Positions 37,646 through 48,299 of a stretch of DNA of 64,000 bases are shown here, in pieces; position 1 is the first letter of the stretch, and each line of letters begins with the position of its first letter. The stretch comes from Lonicera japonica. Taxonomy: Eukaryota > Streptophyta > Magnoliopsida > Dipsacales > Caprifoliaceae. The stretch spans positions 9,250,394 to 9,314,393 of the forward strand of contig CM038470.1 in assembly GCA_021464415.1 (NCBI GenBank). The letters are read 5' to 3'. Under the pieces are notes generated by a model. That model had not been told where the DNA came from. It worked only from the letters and a program-made list of their open reading frames with translations, and searched no databases. The position numbers and the translations under genes are program-made.

Positions 37646-38196
37646 GGTTCCTTATAAATACCTCATAACTCATTTGGAAGCATACATGACCTTCTCCATT
37701 TATGCTCTCTTTATCATTTCGAGGACACTAGTTATTAGATAATCTTTCACCCTTTTGAATGGGTCCTATACACAGATTACAAGATTTCATATTGAACCTA
37801 TTTAAAACTATTTCAATGTAGTTCTTCTAGGATAAGTCAAGAATACCATGAGACCGGTCACGATGAATTTCAATGCCCAAATCAAAGGAAGTGTCACGAA
37901 GAACTTTCATATCAAAATGAGCAGTCAACATCTGTTTAGTGTCAAGCAGAAAATTCAGATTTCTCATGAAGTAAATCTATCCAACCATACCTGGAGAAAT
38001 AGTCAATAAAAGTAATAAAATACATAAAACACCCATAGCAGCAGGAGTAAGGGGTCAACAAATATCTGTATGAATCAATTGCAATACTTTTTCACTTTTG
38101 GTAACCCCTCATTTTCTAGCTTTATCAGTAAGTTTCTTCTTTATGCAATCAACACATGTATCAAAATAAGAAAAATGTATAGACCATGCAAATGCC

Positions 38197-39385
38197 TTAT
38201 TTGATTAATCTTTGCATCCTCTCTCTGGATATATGTCCTAGGTGTTTATGCCACAACATGGAAGAGTTTTCAGCAACCATACCACATTTATTTCCAACAA
38301 CAATGTTGACAACTGAAATTTCTCGTTTATTAAAAACTGAATGAACATCCAACACGTACAAACCATCACATAAAATCCCAGATCCAACAACAACATAATC
38401 ATAAAACAAGGAAAACCCTTTTATTACTGAAATGGGAATAGTAGCCATAACTATCCAATATAAAAATATAAATAAACTTTATTCTAATAGAAGGTACATA
38501 AACAATATACTTTAAACTTAAAACATGTCCAGTAGACACCTTTAAGGAAACAACTCCTAAATGCTTAATTGCCATACTAGATCCATTCCCAACAGTGATC
38601 ATCATTTCTCTCTCACTTCGCCTCCGCCTGTTTCTGAACTCCTTTATTCTTCTCAAGCCAATTTTTTAAACTTTCAACAATCAACTTGCTTATGCCCAAG
38701 CGTGTCGTAAAACTTACACTTTCTATTGAATTTGGATCTAGGCTTTCTAGAACCTTCCCCAGAATGCTGACCAAAAGGTTGACCATAATGTTCCCCAAAG
38801 TTGCTATTTCCTTTTTTATAATTTTTCTCGTCCTGGGAGAGAATGGATATCATCTTATCAATACTCCATTTATTCTTCTGGGCATTATAGTAAGTTCTTA
38901 AAAAATTAAACTGAACAGGAAGAAATTCAAAGACCTGCCAAACTAGAAAATCCTTTCCCAACTCCACTTTCATGGATTTTAACTTGCTAAACCAGTTTAC
39001 AAGCTTCATCACATGCTCACGAACACCATTAATACCATCATGCTTAGTCTTTGCCAATAAGGTAAGGTAAGAAGACTTTTAAGACTTGTCAAATTTCTTA
39101 AACTTTTCACCTACAGCCTTGGGAAATTCTCTGGCATTTTTTTTGTCGTGAATGCTCACCTTAATTGTCTTATCCAAGTTGTATTTCATTGTCATCAAAC
39201 ATACCTTGTTACAGTGTCCCCATTTATCATATTTTTCCCTATCAACAGTAGAAGATGTGGTCGTGGGCTCGGTAGGCTCATCCTCAATGAGAGCCAAATC
39301 CATGTTAGACACAGGGAGAAATAGTTTTAAAGACTCAACCTAGTCCTTATAATTGGTCTCGTTTAGCTTAGTTGAGGCAATCATT
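38197..39385 (-). pseudogene. copia 3 gag, protease and pre-integrase (broken)
   Basis: On the minus strand gag begins at ATG 39385 (MIASTKLNETNYKD, then a stop) and continues through 39312-38674 with the UBN2-type gag pattern (LVWQVFEFLPVQFNFLRTYY) and a zinc knuckle CKFYDTLGHKQVDC. Protease-like sequence follows at 38656-38399 (VGNGSSMAIKHLG, VPSIRIKFIYI), then pre-integrase LWHKHLGHISRERMQRL at about 38250. At least two frame changes and several stops occur. The integrase core is not found. Confidence 0.8.
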
Positions 39386-40189
39386 TGCATAGGCAATGCT
39401 AGTATATAAAGAATATCGATATATATTAAATTGAGCAGAAACTACAATTAAGCGCTTATGCTATTATAAGTTTGCCTAAAGGTCTCGAATTATAATGCAC
39501 AAGTAACTCTCACAAACATCAAAGTTACGTCATTGAAGCTAATATTAAAAGGATATTAAAATCCCAAGCCCATAACAATCGATCAATTTCACAAGTGTTA
39601 TGAATCACATTAATAAAGACAATTGGTCCCACGATAAGTGAGCGCATAACCATGCATAAGTGTTAGGAATCATAAGTGCAAATTTTAACATAAAACATGG
39701 ATTGAGAAATTGTATGGCAGGACAATTACGTTTTCACTTAGAATTCCAGAAACATGAATCACTCCCCCTAAAAAAGAATTTATTAAAATATATATTAACT
39801 TTTGCCACAATTGGTCCCACGATAGGTGAGCGCACAACCATGCACAAAACCACTTATAAATTACATAAGTTACAAGCACATAACCATTTATAAATTAAAT
39901 AAGTTAATGTCCACGAGAGAGGTCATTTTGGCGACATATTGTTTTAATTAATTCATCTCAAGATATATATACTTAATTATACCAATATTTTAAATTTAAA
40001 TTGGTCGGGTCAAAATTTTTTAGGTTATAAACCCATATCTATATGTTAACCCCTATAACCCAAAATTTAATACCATAAAAAAAATAAAAAATTATGCATA
40101 CAATCCTACTAGTATAACACACAAAACCTTAACTTAAACCAATACATATATATATATATATTATCGTAAAGTTCAACAATCCCCGTAAA
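39386..40189. other. copia 3 leader side, non-coding with a repeated block
   Basis: No gene. GGTCCCACGATAAGTGAGCG near 39627 recurs as GGTCCCACGATAGGTGAGCG at 39810, followed in both by ..CAACCATGCA. The stretch ends in a TA microsatellite (40146-40162) next to the pararetroviral relic. Confidence 0.5.
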
Positions 40190-41040
40190 TATCTTCCTGA
40201 AGATGAATCAGAACCATTTACGGATGCTCCAGCTCGAGATGATGCCCAAATTATTGGATGGTACAGTTACAATCTTTCCAAAAAACAATCAATAATGAAG
40301 AATTGATCCAATTTTTGTATAATATGTGTCAATATAACAATGCTGATATGGATGCCATCCCCACAGATGTTTTATTTGGTTACCAGCCTTGGAATGATCA
40401 TTCCCTCTGCCAGAGACATGCAAACTATCTCTTCGAATATGCAGAAGCTACGTTAAATTGGAACACAGGAGAAGATCGTTACAACACATATGCTTTTGTC
40501 GAGTTAGACGAATTAGACTCGAAAGACTCAGATGACTGATGACTCAACGAGTTAGCTCATTGTTGGCATATGAAGACAATCAGCCCCTTGAATTCTCGCC
40601 CGTGCCCGACAACTTTAATAAAATGTGTGTATTATTTGGTTTGTAATAGTACCTATATTGTACACCTTTAGACTTTTATGTAAAAGTTGTTTGTTTGTAT
40701 TCCCATCTCTCAACTATAAAGAGCTTTCATTTTTAATGTTTTAATAAGGTCTTTTAAGGTATTTTGAGAGGTTTGTAATGTGAGAACTTTGTAAGATTTT
40801 GTGTGATCTAATAAAATCCCAGTTTGTGTTTTATGTCTGATGAGAATATAATTGTTCTAACCATTTGTATATTTTCCAATGTCTCTTTAGTTATTCTAAT
40901 TGAACTTATCTTTATGCCTTGGTTAATTTGTGTAGACGATTAAATGTTTTTCGATTTTGATACATAAACTTTACAAGTAGATTTTTATGTTTTTATACGT
41001 TTCCATGGTTTACTGATTTTTAAGTTCTTTGTTTGAGAAG
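40190..41040 (+). pseudogene. Endogenous pararetrovirus-like: 3' ORF tail and intergenic/promoter-like region
   Basis: An open frame at 40258-40539 ends in an acidic tail (ELDELDSKDSDD). It is followed by a non-coding stretch with TATAAAGAG at 40715 and an AATAAAAT signal at 40810. This order (end of a coding region, then a promoter with a downstream poly(A) signal) is like a caulimovirid intergenic region. The protein itself is not recognised; assignment rests on the adjacent RT and protease relics and is inference. Confidence 0.4.
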
Positions 41041-41460
41041 AAAATGGTCATTGCTCAAACAGAGATTGATTTCCTTGGTATAAAAATTTCAAATGGTCAG
41101 TTCCAACTCTAACCACACATCTCCCAAGATTTACTTAAGTTCCCAGATAATCTCAATTCACCTAAGCAAGTTCAACAATTCCTTGGTCTTGAGAATTATA
41201 TGTCAGATTTTATTCCGAGACTCTCCTAGTTCATTGCCCATCTCTCAGAACTCCTTAAAAAGAATCAATTTTGGAATTGGAGAAAAATTCATCGAGAATG
41301 TGTTGTTGCTCTCAAAAAGCTTAAATTCATACTACCCCCATTGCAAATTCCATCCACAGGAAGAATAGTGCTCCAAACAGATGCCAGTGATGAATATTAT
41401 GCTGCTGTTTTGTTTGAAGAAAATAAAGGAAAAAGAACTGTTAGTGGTTATAAGAATGGA
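41041..41460 (+). pseudogene. Endogenous pararetrovirus: reverse transcriptase C-terminal part and RNase H start
   Basis: The plus strand reads as the thumb side of a Caulimoviridae/Ty3-type RT (a FLGI motif, then the QQFLGL block) running into an RNase H start with the TDASD catalytic motif near 41378-41392. Two in-frame stops are present (about 41117 and 41228). The spacing and residues fit caulimovirids better than Ty1/copia, which has a different RNase H. The match ends abruptly at 41460, where sequence in the opposite orientation begins. Confidence 0.72.
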
Positions 41461-41950
41461 AAATTCTTCGTATAATGTCCGGGCTTATGGTAAATAAAAC
41501 ATTTATTCGATGAACCTATGGAGAATGTCAGAATTCCTCGAACTTGTTCTGAACGCTTATTAATATAAAATGCTTCACAAGCCTAGGGGGATGAGATAGG
41601 TTATATTAATTATTGGGCGCGCTTTTAACGAAGTAAGTTCTTGGACTACAAGAGCACAAAGATCTGGGTGCATTTTTGGGTGGCTTGCTTTTGTGGGATT
41701 AACATCTTCATTTTTCTTGAAGGGAAATTAAATAAAGAAATTAAGTTTTTGCCAAAGGGGATGCGAACATTTCTTCAGAAACTCTTGATGGGATTCAGCA
41801 CAAGAGGTGCAAACAAGGCTTTGTTTGATAGCTCCAATGGGTAAGGTTAAGGGCAAAGGTTTTGGAACAACATGTACTGGTTAAGAATCTGATAGGTAAA
41901 AGTTGGGAATTGTGGTCCATGAGAGATAGTAATTTTCATAACTTAAACCT
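41460..41950 (-). pseudogene. Endogenous pararetrovirus: inverted junction fragments
   Basis: Read on the minus strand, 41516-41460 is a second copy of the coat-protein zinc-knuckle region also present at 42590-42540. 41950-41517 reads as broken sequence between protease and RT, including a weak RT N-terminal match near 41580. The fragments are joined in an order that no virus has, so the locus was rearranged. The open frame at 41641-41844 on the plus strand is a by-product. Confidence 0.5.
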
Positions 41951-42730
41951 TCTTTTAACTAAAGAAGATTTAGCAGTTGGTAGATTAAGTCAAAACCTAT
42001 AAGCAAATCTTTTTGAGGAAGTTTGGTACCGAATGCTTTGTGATGCAGGATGACATCAGGAAAGAATTCGACTAAGATCAACTTACTGATTTTGTCAACT
42101 ATGAACGTTTCTCCGTTAGCAACTTCAAATCCTTGTACACATTTTTTCCAATGGGTGGAGGGTAGAATGTCTGGGTTTATTACAGTGGAGGTTGCACCAG
42201 AATCAAAGTATGCGATAATTGGGATTGGTTTATCGTTATACAGGAGATAAATATCTATTTTGGCTGAGGGGGATGGTTTATCAGGGGACAAGGCTAGGCT
42301 TAGTTGAAGGTTTAGGGCTGGTTTAAGGGGTGAAATTGTTGGGACATCTGAACTCGGGTATGCTTATTCTTCAATATTAGAACTTGATTTTGATTCACTA
42401 TCTGAATATGTTATGGAAATAATTGTTTATAGGGTTAACTCATCTTCAATTGAAAGGATTGACTCTAAATCTGAATCAGTAACACCCTTGGCTAATTGTT
42501 AGAGATGAATCATGAAACTATTCTTCTTATTTGTCATTGGGAAATTCTTAGCATAATGTCTGGGCTTATGGCAAATAAAACACTTATCCGAGCATTTTCC
42601 ACGAGCATTCATTTTCTTCATAAATTTTGATTTCTTCTTCTTATGAAAAGGTTTCGTTCTTACGGACTTGCTTTCAGATTGCACATGAGATCTCCTGAAA
42701 TGCTTATTTTTCTTGTACAAACAATATATA
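41950..42730 (-). pseudogene. Endogenous pararetrovirus: coat-protein zinc knuckle and aspartic protease
   Basis: On the minus strand a basic stretch leads to a CCHC-like knuckle (CFICHKPRHYAKNFP, its last Cys replaced). An acidic Ser/Glu-rich linker with stops follows, then a retroviral-type aspartic protease (FDSGAT near 42215, ending GFDLIYQL). Knuckle and protease stay in the same frame. The order coat protein, protease, RT is typical of Caulimoviridae. The relic ends at a TA microsatellite (42722-42742), and its other side (40146-40162) is also a TA tract. Confidence 0.68.
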
Positions 42731-44452
42731 TATATATATATATTAAAATATGTATAAAGTACACAGTAGTTTCAACATCTTTGTTAACCTTTTATATATA
42801 TATATATATATATATAATATCATGAACGCATGTACCAATTCTAAAAAAATAAAATGAATTTGACCATATATATAATTAAATCAACAGCAACAACAGATTT
42901 ATTTTAATATATACTAAATAAAATTCACACACACATATATATCTCACAGCATCATGGACATATAATAATAATCAATTTGACCATTCAACATATGTATACT
43001 ATTTAACCCATTAAATATATATATATGTGTACTATTTAACCAATCGACAGCATGGCTATATGTTTAATCTATCATATATATATATATATATCCGATTTGA
43101 CCACAACCAAATTTCATCGAAAAAATCAACCATTTAATAAGTAAGATGCATATTAAAAGCTCTAAAGGCCCAAAACATTACACATTGACATCCATTATTT
43201 TTAAAAAATTTTGGATGAAATTTATTGAAGCTGATCTCTACGGTGAGCATATGCTATTCATTAAATTTCTTTTTTAAGAAATTCAATAATTTTACCTCCC
43301 AAAAGGTGAGGTCCGGAAATAGCTTAAAAATGGGGGGTGCCTTTTATGTATATGTACATGTATATAGAGTAGAATAAAGCAATGAAAGAATCATCATCAA
43401 AAAAGGAGGTGTAATATCAAACAACTAAGAATAAAACAGATATACACATACAAGGGTTCATCGAAATAATTGTGCAAGGAGTAACAAAATTAGAAACCAT
43501 ATATGATATACCTGATTTGACTATTCAATATACATATACAATAGATCAAAATAAAGTACACTAAAAATTACCGATGGGTATACCACTTATAAAACTTATA
43601 AAAAAACGCTTTAATGTAGCGAAATAATCAACAATAGAGAAACAAATTATCAACATTAATATTAACACATTCAGCTTATGTTTCGCAGCAGGCTATTCAT
43701 AGATCTTGTAAACAAAAACCAAAGGAGATTCAAGAACAAAAATACCCAAATTTACGAAGAGAAGATTTACAAAACATATCCGAAAATACAACACACAACA
43801 GATCTAAAGAAACACCATAGCAGCTATGAAAAATACACAGCACAGATCTGTGTAACTCAACCATGAATGTATAGCACCACTGTACACAGCCGAGAACAAA
43901 ACACCTTCGAAAATACACACCAACTAAATGCAAACACCACTACAAACAGCCCTCACAGCAGCCCCGAAAAAATACATAAGCAGATTCCAAAATTACACAG
44001 TCAAATCCAAATATAACATAGTCGGATAGACATAAAAATATTTTTGATCTTGAGTTTCGAAAATTCCCAAATTAATATGAAACCCATCTATTATTTTACA
44101 AAAAAGATTAACACGGATTTCTTTCACAAATCACTCTCTCAAGGAAGGAGATGAACATTCAAAATCTATTCCACAAATCTCTAGATTAAAATACAAAAAA
44201 GTCTAAGAAACTTTGTTCTTCAAGAGATTTAGAGAGAGACAAGAGAGAGATAAAGAGCTCAAAATGTGTGTTGTATGCTGGATAAGCAATTTAAAAAATA
44301 TAAGAACATGAATTTGTTTATCGAGATAGCCACAGTTAATTTTATTTCTATTCCTTTTGAGCAAATAAAGTCCATGAACAACAGTCAAACTATAAGATTG
44401 GTTTTTAAATATGATGATGTTATTAATAGCCACAATTTGGATTAAAACCTTC
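42731..44452. other. AT-microsatellite-rich leader region of copia 3
   Basis: No gene. Many TATATA tracts (42720-43090) alternate with a recurring AATTTGACCAT/GATTTGACTATTCAA motif. 43680-43980 has ACACAGCA-rich sequence. Open frames here are low-complexity. Confidence 0.5.
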
Positions 44453-44463
44453 CTCTGATACCA
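44453..44463 (-). other. Primer binding site, copia 3
   Basis: Minus strand TGGTATCAGAG, two nucleotides after the 5' LTR, complementary to initiator tRNA-Met. It fixes the element's orientation. Confidence 0.88.
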
Positions 44464-44465
44464 AT

Positions 44466-44874
44466 TGAAAGAAAAGATCTATATTTGCTATATTAATTCA
44501 GAGTGATAATCCTAAATTGTAACATGTATAAGCAATCTATACTACGCATAAGTTTTAGAATCAAGGATTACCTGGTATAGATGAGTCCTTGGGTGCCGTG
44601 TTTTTCAATCTGCGAACGAGGAGAGAAACTATCTCTATTCCATTATGCTACTAGGATTTGTGCAATCTCAATGGGGAAAATCACACTATAAGGTGGAAAG
44701 AGATTAGGGCATTTCCTTATATTAAAATAAATGGACCCACTTACCCGTTATAATGGGCCCACAAGGCTTACCCACATTATTATACTCTAATGGTTGACAT
44801 CTAAATTAATATGAATATCAAACAATAGAAAATAAATAACGCTGACTATGCCAGTCTAAATAAATAATCTAACA
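44466..44874 (-). repeat. 5' LTR of copia 3
   Basis: 409 bp, partner of 36164-36574. Confidence 0.9.
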
Positions 44875-45635
44875 CGTTAGGTAAACCATGTATTGGGCGA
44901 GCCAATTATTATATTATACTTGGAGTTGACGTGAATCACATTGATCCATTCATAAAAATTCTTTATTTGAAGTATTTATTCATTATTTATGATGTGTTGT
45001 TTCGCTTAATCCACACTCATACCATATGTCATGGGATTATTTCACATGCCTAGGCCTCACTTGATTTCTCAACTACAACTGAGTAACTAACCAAAGATTC
45101 CTTTGACTTAATATGAAGAAATTTACTACAAAATTTGGTAAGTATTCTTCTAAATATATCTTTTATTTCTTTCAGCAAAAGGCTTAAAAACCCATAAAAT
45201 TTATTAAGAAAACAAACAAGTACAAGCACTAATTTCAACTTCTTTGTCCTAATATTGGCTAAACCACTTGGGACACGTACATATATATATACTATAACTC
45301 AAAAGGCTTTGGAAAAGATAACTACTCATCTAACTAAATTGTACGGTTTAAATTAGTACGTTTGTGATACGATGGCCTTAGCGCATAATAACAGTGCTGA
45401 CCAAGATATGGAAATTAAGGATGAACTTAGATGTTACAATCTTATCATCGAGGCCAGGCCTGAGATATATAGGTCCTAGTACCAAAATTGAAATTGAATG
45501 CGATAACACATTTATTGGACCTTTTACTCTAATGGGTTGTATATATTGGGTCAATGTTTACAATACTTATTTTTATAACTAGGGTCATGTGCAATTGCTA
45601 ACTTGACATACGTACGTTTGGCCCAGGGCATGCTC
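44875..45635. other. Ancestral intergenic island between copia 3 and copia 4
   Basis: No gene. 44930-45065 is related to 29030-29210 and 57560-57730, so it is old host sequence from the local duplication rather than transposon. Confidence 0.45.
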
Positions 45636-46104
45636 TGTTGGATTAATTTTGTATTAATACAATTTGGGACAACACATGTAAATAATTAATGTGTGTGTTA
45701 TCATTTATAAGCCTAAACTCAAGTGATATAAATTAACGTTTTAAGTAGGTTTCGGGGTATATTTGTCATGGAATTAGTGTGTAGGTATAAGTAATTTCTA
45801 ATTCTATAAAGGGCAGTATTAGAAATAGTGGAAGTTGGCAACCGCCGCCAACTTCCACTAACCACCATATGGTTTATTATGAATAAAGGGGTTATGGTCC
45901 CCAATTCTACCGACACGAAAAACATTATTTCGGTCATCTTTTTGATGAATTGTAAAGGTGTGTACGGAAAGAATTGGAAGGCCGTTACTAGCTCGTCTTC
46001 CGCTCGATCATTCACCGTTTCAATGGAGTCGGGTACGCTTGCATTATTAAGTGTTCATCTAATATTCATGGTATTAATATGAATAGATTAATTATATTCT
46101 AACA
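45636..46104 (+). repeat. 5' LTR of copia 4
   Basis: 469 bp with a TATA-like TTCTATAAAGGGC near 45802. It matches 51945-52015 joined to 53831-54230 (471 bp). Confidence 0.92.
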
Positions 46105-46106
46105 AG

Positions 46107-46117
46107 TGGTATCAGAA
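46107..46117 (+). other. Primer binding site, copia 4
   Basis: TGGTATCAGAA, two bases after the 5' LTR. The last base departs from the usual initiator tRNA-Met complement. Confidence 0.8.
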
Positions 46118-46433
46118 GAATCCATAATCAATTCCTTGAGTAATATGGTTTGTATGTATATTATGGGAAGCATGATGATTTTAGAATTATTTATTATGAA
46201 ATCTGAAATATTAGTCGTCTGTTAATATTGCTTCTCATTTATATATATGATGCGGTTGCTCATTGATAATATTGGTAATCGGTCAAAGGATGTATATATA
46301 TTCAATTTGATAGTCTGCCATGTTTAATATGGATGTGAACATGCATAAAATATTAATATGTATGTTCATTACTCATTATTAATTAAGTGCAGTATATATA
46401 TATATATAAGAGTATAAGGATTTTACCAATGAT

Positions 46434-46464
<31 letters not shown>

Positions 46465-47482
46465 TGGTTGTTTAAAGTAAAGCTTTTCATATATATATGT
46501 GGATTATGAGTATGCTGTACACACATATTTTTTGAAGACATTTTTTTTTCAGTTTATATATATATATATGCCTTTTGCCATCATCATTAAGTAACCCATA
46601 CATATATATGTGTGTGTGATGTGGCAGAATATAAATATAAATATATATATATATGATTTTGATAGGGAGAAACTTTTTGTTTTATTAATTTATGTTTTAT
46701 ATCATTATACTTTTAACCAATGAAATTATATATATGTATGTACATTGGGTTTAATAAAGTGTTCTTGAATTTCAAGAATTTTAAAGAAGATGAATAGTTT
46801 TTTCGCTCCAGAATTGTCACGGTTTATACCCGTGACCAGTTTATTCCACAATTGTCACGGTTTATAACAATGTTTAGTTTCAGTTTGTCACTGTTTTCGA
46901 CAGTGACAAAGTATTAGTACTTTTTTGTTTATATTAAATGTTAAAATTTTCCTCTTTTACTTAACTAAATCTTTAAATTTGATTAATTATATGCAACATC
47001 AACAATTTATATTACTTGTTTAAATATTCTATTAAGGCCAATTTACACAAAATGTTACCAAAGCGATTTCTCTTGTGTAGATAAAGAATGATTAAATGTT
47101 TGTGTTTGTTTAATTCATGCAAATATTAACCAATCCTAACAGGGATCATTATATTGCCGAATTTCATACACACTTGTGATGGTAAATATGTGACAATTAT
47201 CAAGGTAACTTAATGTGCATAATAAATCAATCCAAAAATAGATTTGTTATTTGACATGACTTATTGTCAATATTTGATCATTACAACAAGAGTACCACTT
47301 ACAGTTAATATCAATGTCCAAAGGCTTGGTATTAATGTCGTGCTAGGTATCTTGTGATGTTCTCATAAAATTAATCGATTTAAAGATTGTTTATTTGGTT
47401 ATTTAATGTGAGTATGTTTGTTTATTCATTTTATTTTGTTCTCTATTCAGCTTTATTGTCTACTACTTCTATATCTGCAAAT
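46118..47482. other. copia 4 leader, microsatellite-rich
   Basis: No gene. Several (TA)n and (TG)n tracts (46390-46660). A repeated ATTGTCACGGTTTATA motif occurs at 46814 and 46852, followed by a GTCACTGTTTTCGACAGTGAC palindrome near 46887. Confidence 0.55.
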
Positions 47483-48240
47483 ATGAGCAATGTTCCAATG
47501 TTAAATGGAACAAACTTTAAGGATTGAAAAGAGAATATATTGATTATTCTTGGCTGCATGGACATAGACTTGGCATTGAGAATGCCAAAACCGAATTATC
47601 TCACAGAGTAAAGTACTCTTAAGGAAATTGCGTACTTTAAAAAATATGATCGTTCAAATAAGCTATGTATCATGATCATGAAGCACGGGATTCCAGAGGC
47701 CTTTAGAGGTGCAATTACAGATGCTAATATCATTGCCAGTCAGTTCATTTCGGAAATTCAAAAACGTTTTGCTAAAAATGATAAGGCCGAAATAAGCATT
47801 TTTTCAGCAAAGTTAATTTCAATGAAGTATAAAGGCAAGGGTATTATTTGGGAGTACATCATGGAAATGTTTCATCTTGCTTTAAAGCTTAAGGCATTAA
47901 AGCTTGACTTATCTGATGATTTACTAGTGCATTTGGTTCTCATCTATCTCCATGCACAATTTAATTAGTTTAAGGTTAGTTATAACTGCTAGAATGAGAA
48001 ATGGACTTTTAATGAGCTCATTTCATTTTGTGTGCAAGAAGAAAAAAGATTGAAGCAAGACATGATCGAAAGTGCTTATTTGGTTAACACCTCTAAGGGT
48101 AAGGGTAAGAGGAAGGATCGAGAAAATGAAGTTGTTGTTCTTAAGGGTTCGGAGTAAAAGAAACAGAAAACTAAAAATATTTTGTGGCAAACCTGGTTGC
48201 AAAAAGAAGGATTGTGCCAAATTTTCCACCTGCCATGAAA
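47483..48240 (+). pseudogene. copia 4 gag (broken)
   Basis: Starts MSNVPMLNGTNFKD with a stop where Trp is usual, then a UBN2-like gag (AKLISMKYKGKGIIWEYI, LSDDLLVHLVLIYL) and a knuckle-like CGKPGCKKKDCAKF after a frame change near 48130. At least three stops. Confidence 0.82.
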
Positions 48241-48299
48241 AGAGAGGTACATTTTATGTTTTGATCTGTTCTGAGATCAATTTAGCTTCAGTACCAAGA

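Larger units (their letters stand above)
36164..44874 (-). mobile_element. Ty1/copia LTR retrotransposon 3 (minus strand, degenerate, with nested pararetroviral DNA)
   Basis: LTRs 36164-36574 (3') and 44466-44874 (5'), in reverse orientation, TGTTA...TTTCA on the minus strand. Primer binding site and polypurine tract both fit minus-strand transcription. Flanks CGTCG (36159-36163) and CGTTA (44875-44879) fit a 5-bp target duplication after decay of a CG pair. Gag to pre-integrase is at 39385-38197, then integrase and most of RT are missing, and an RNase H scrap is near 37600. The 5.1 kb between gag and the 5' LTR is far longer than a normal leader and contains endogenous viral DNA. Confidence 0.88.

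Noticed and set aside
41641..41844. 67-codon plus-strand frame in the viral relic
   Set aside because: The minus strand continues the viral coding direction here; the plus frame shows no family match.
12002..46117. tRNA genes suggested by TGGTATCAGAG motifs
   Set aside because: Each lies 0-3 nt after an LTR and is a primer binding site; no cloverleaf surrounds it.
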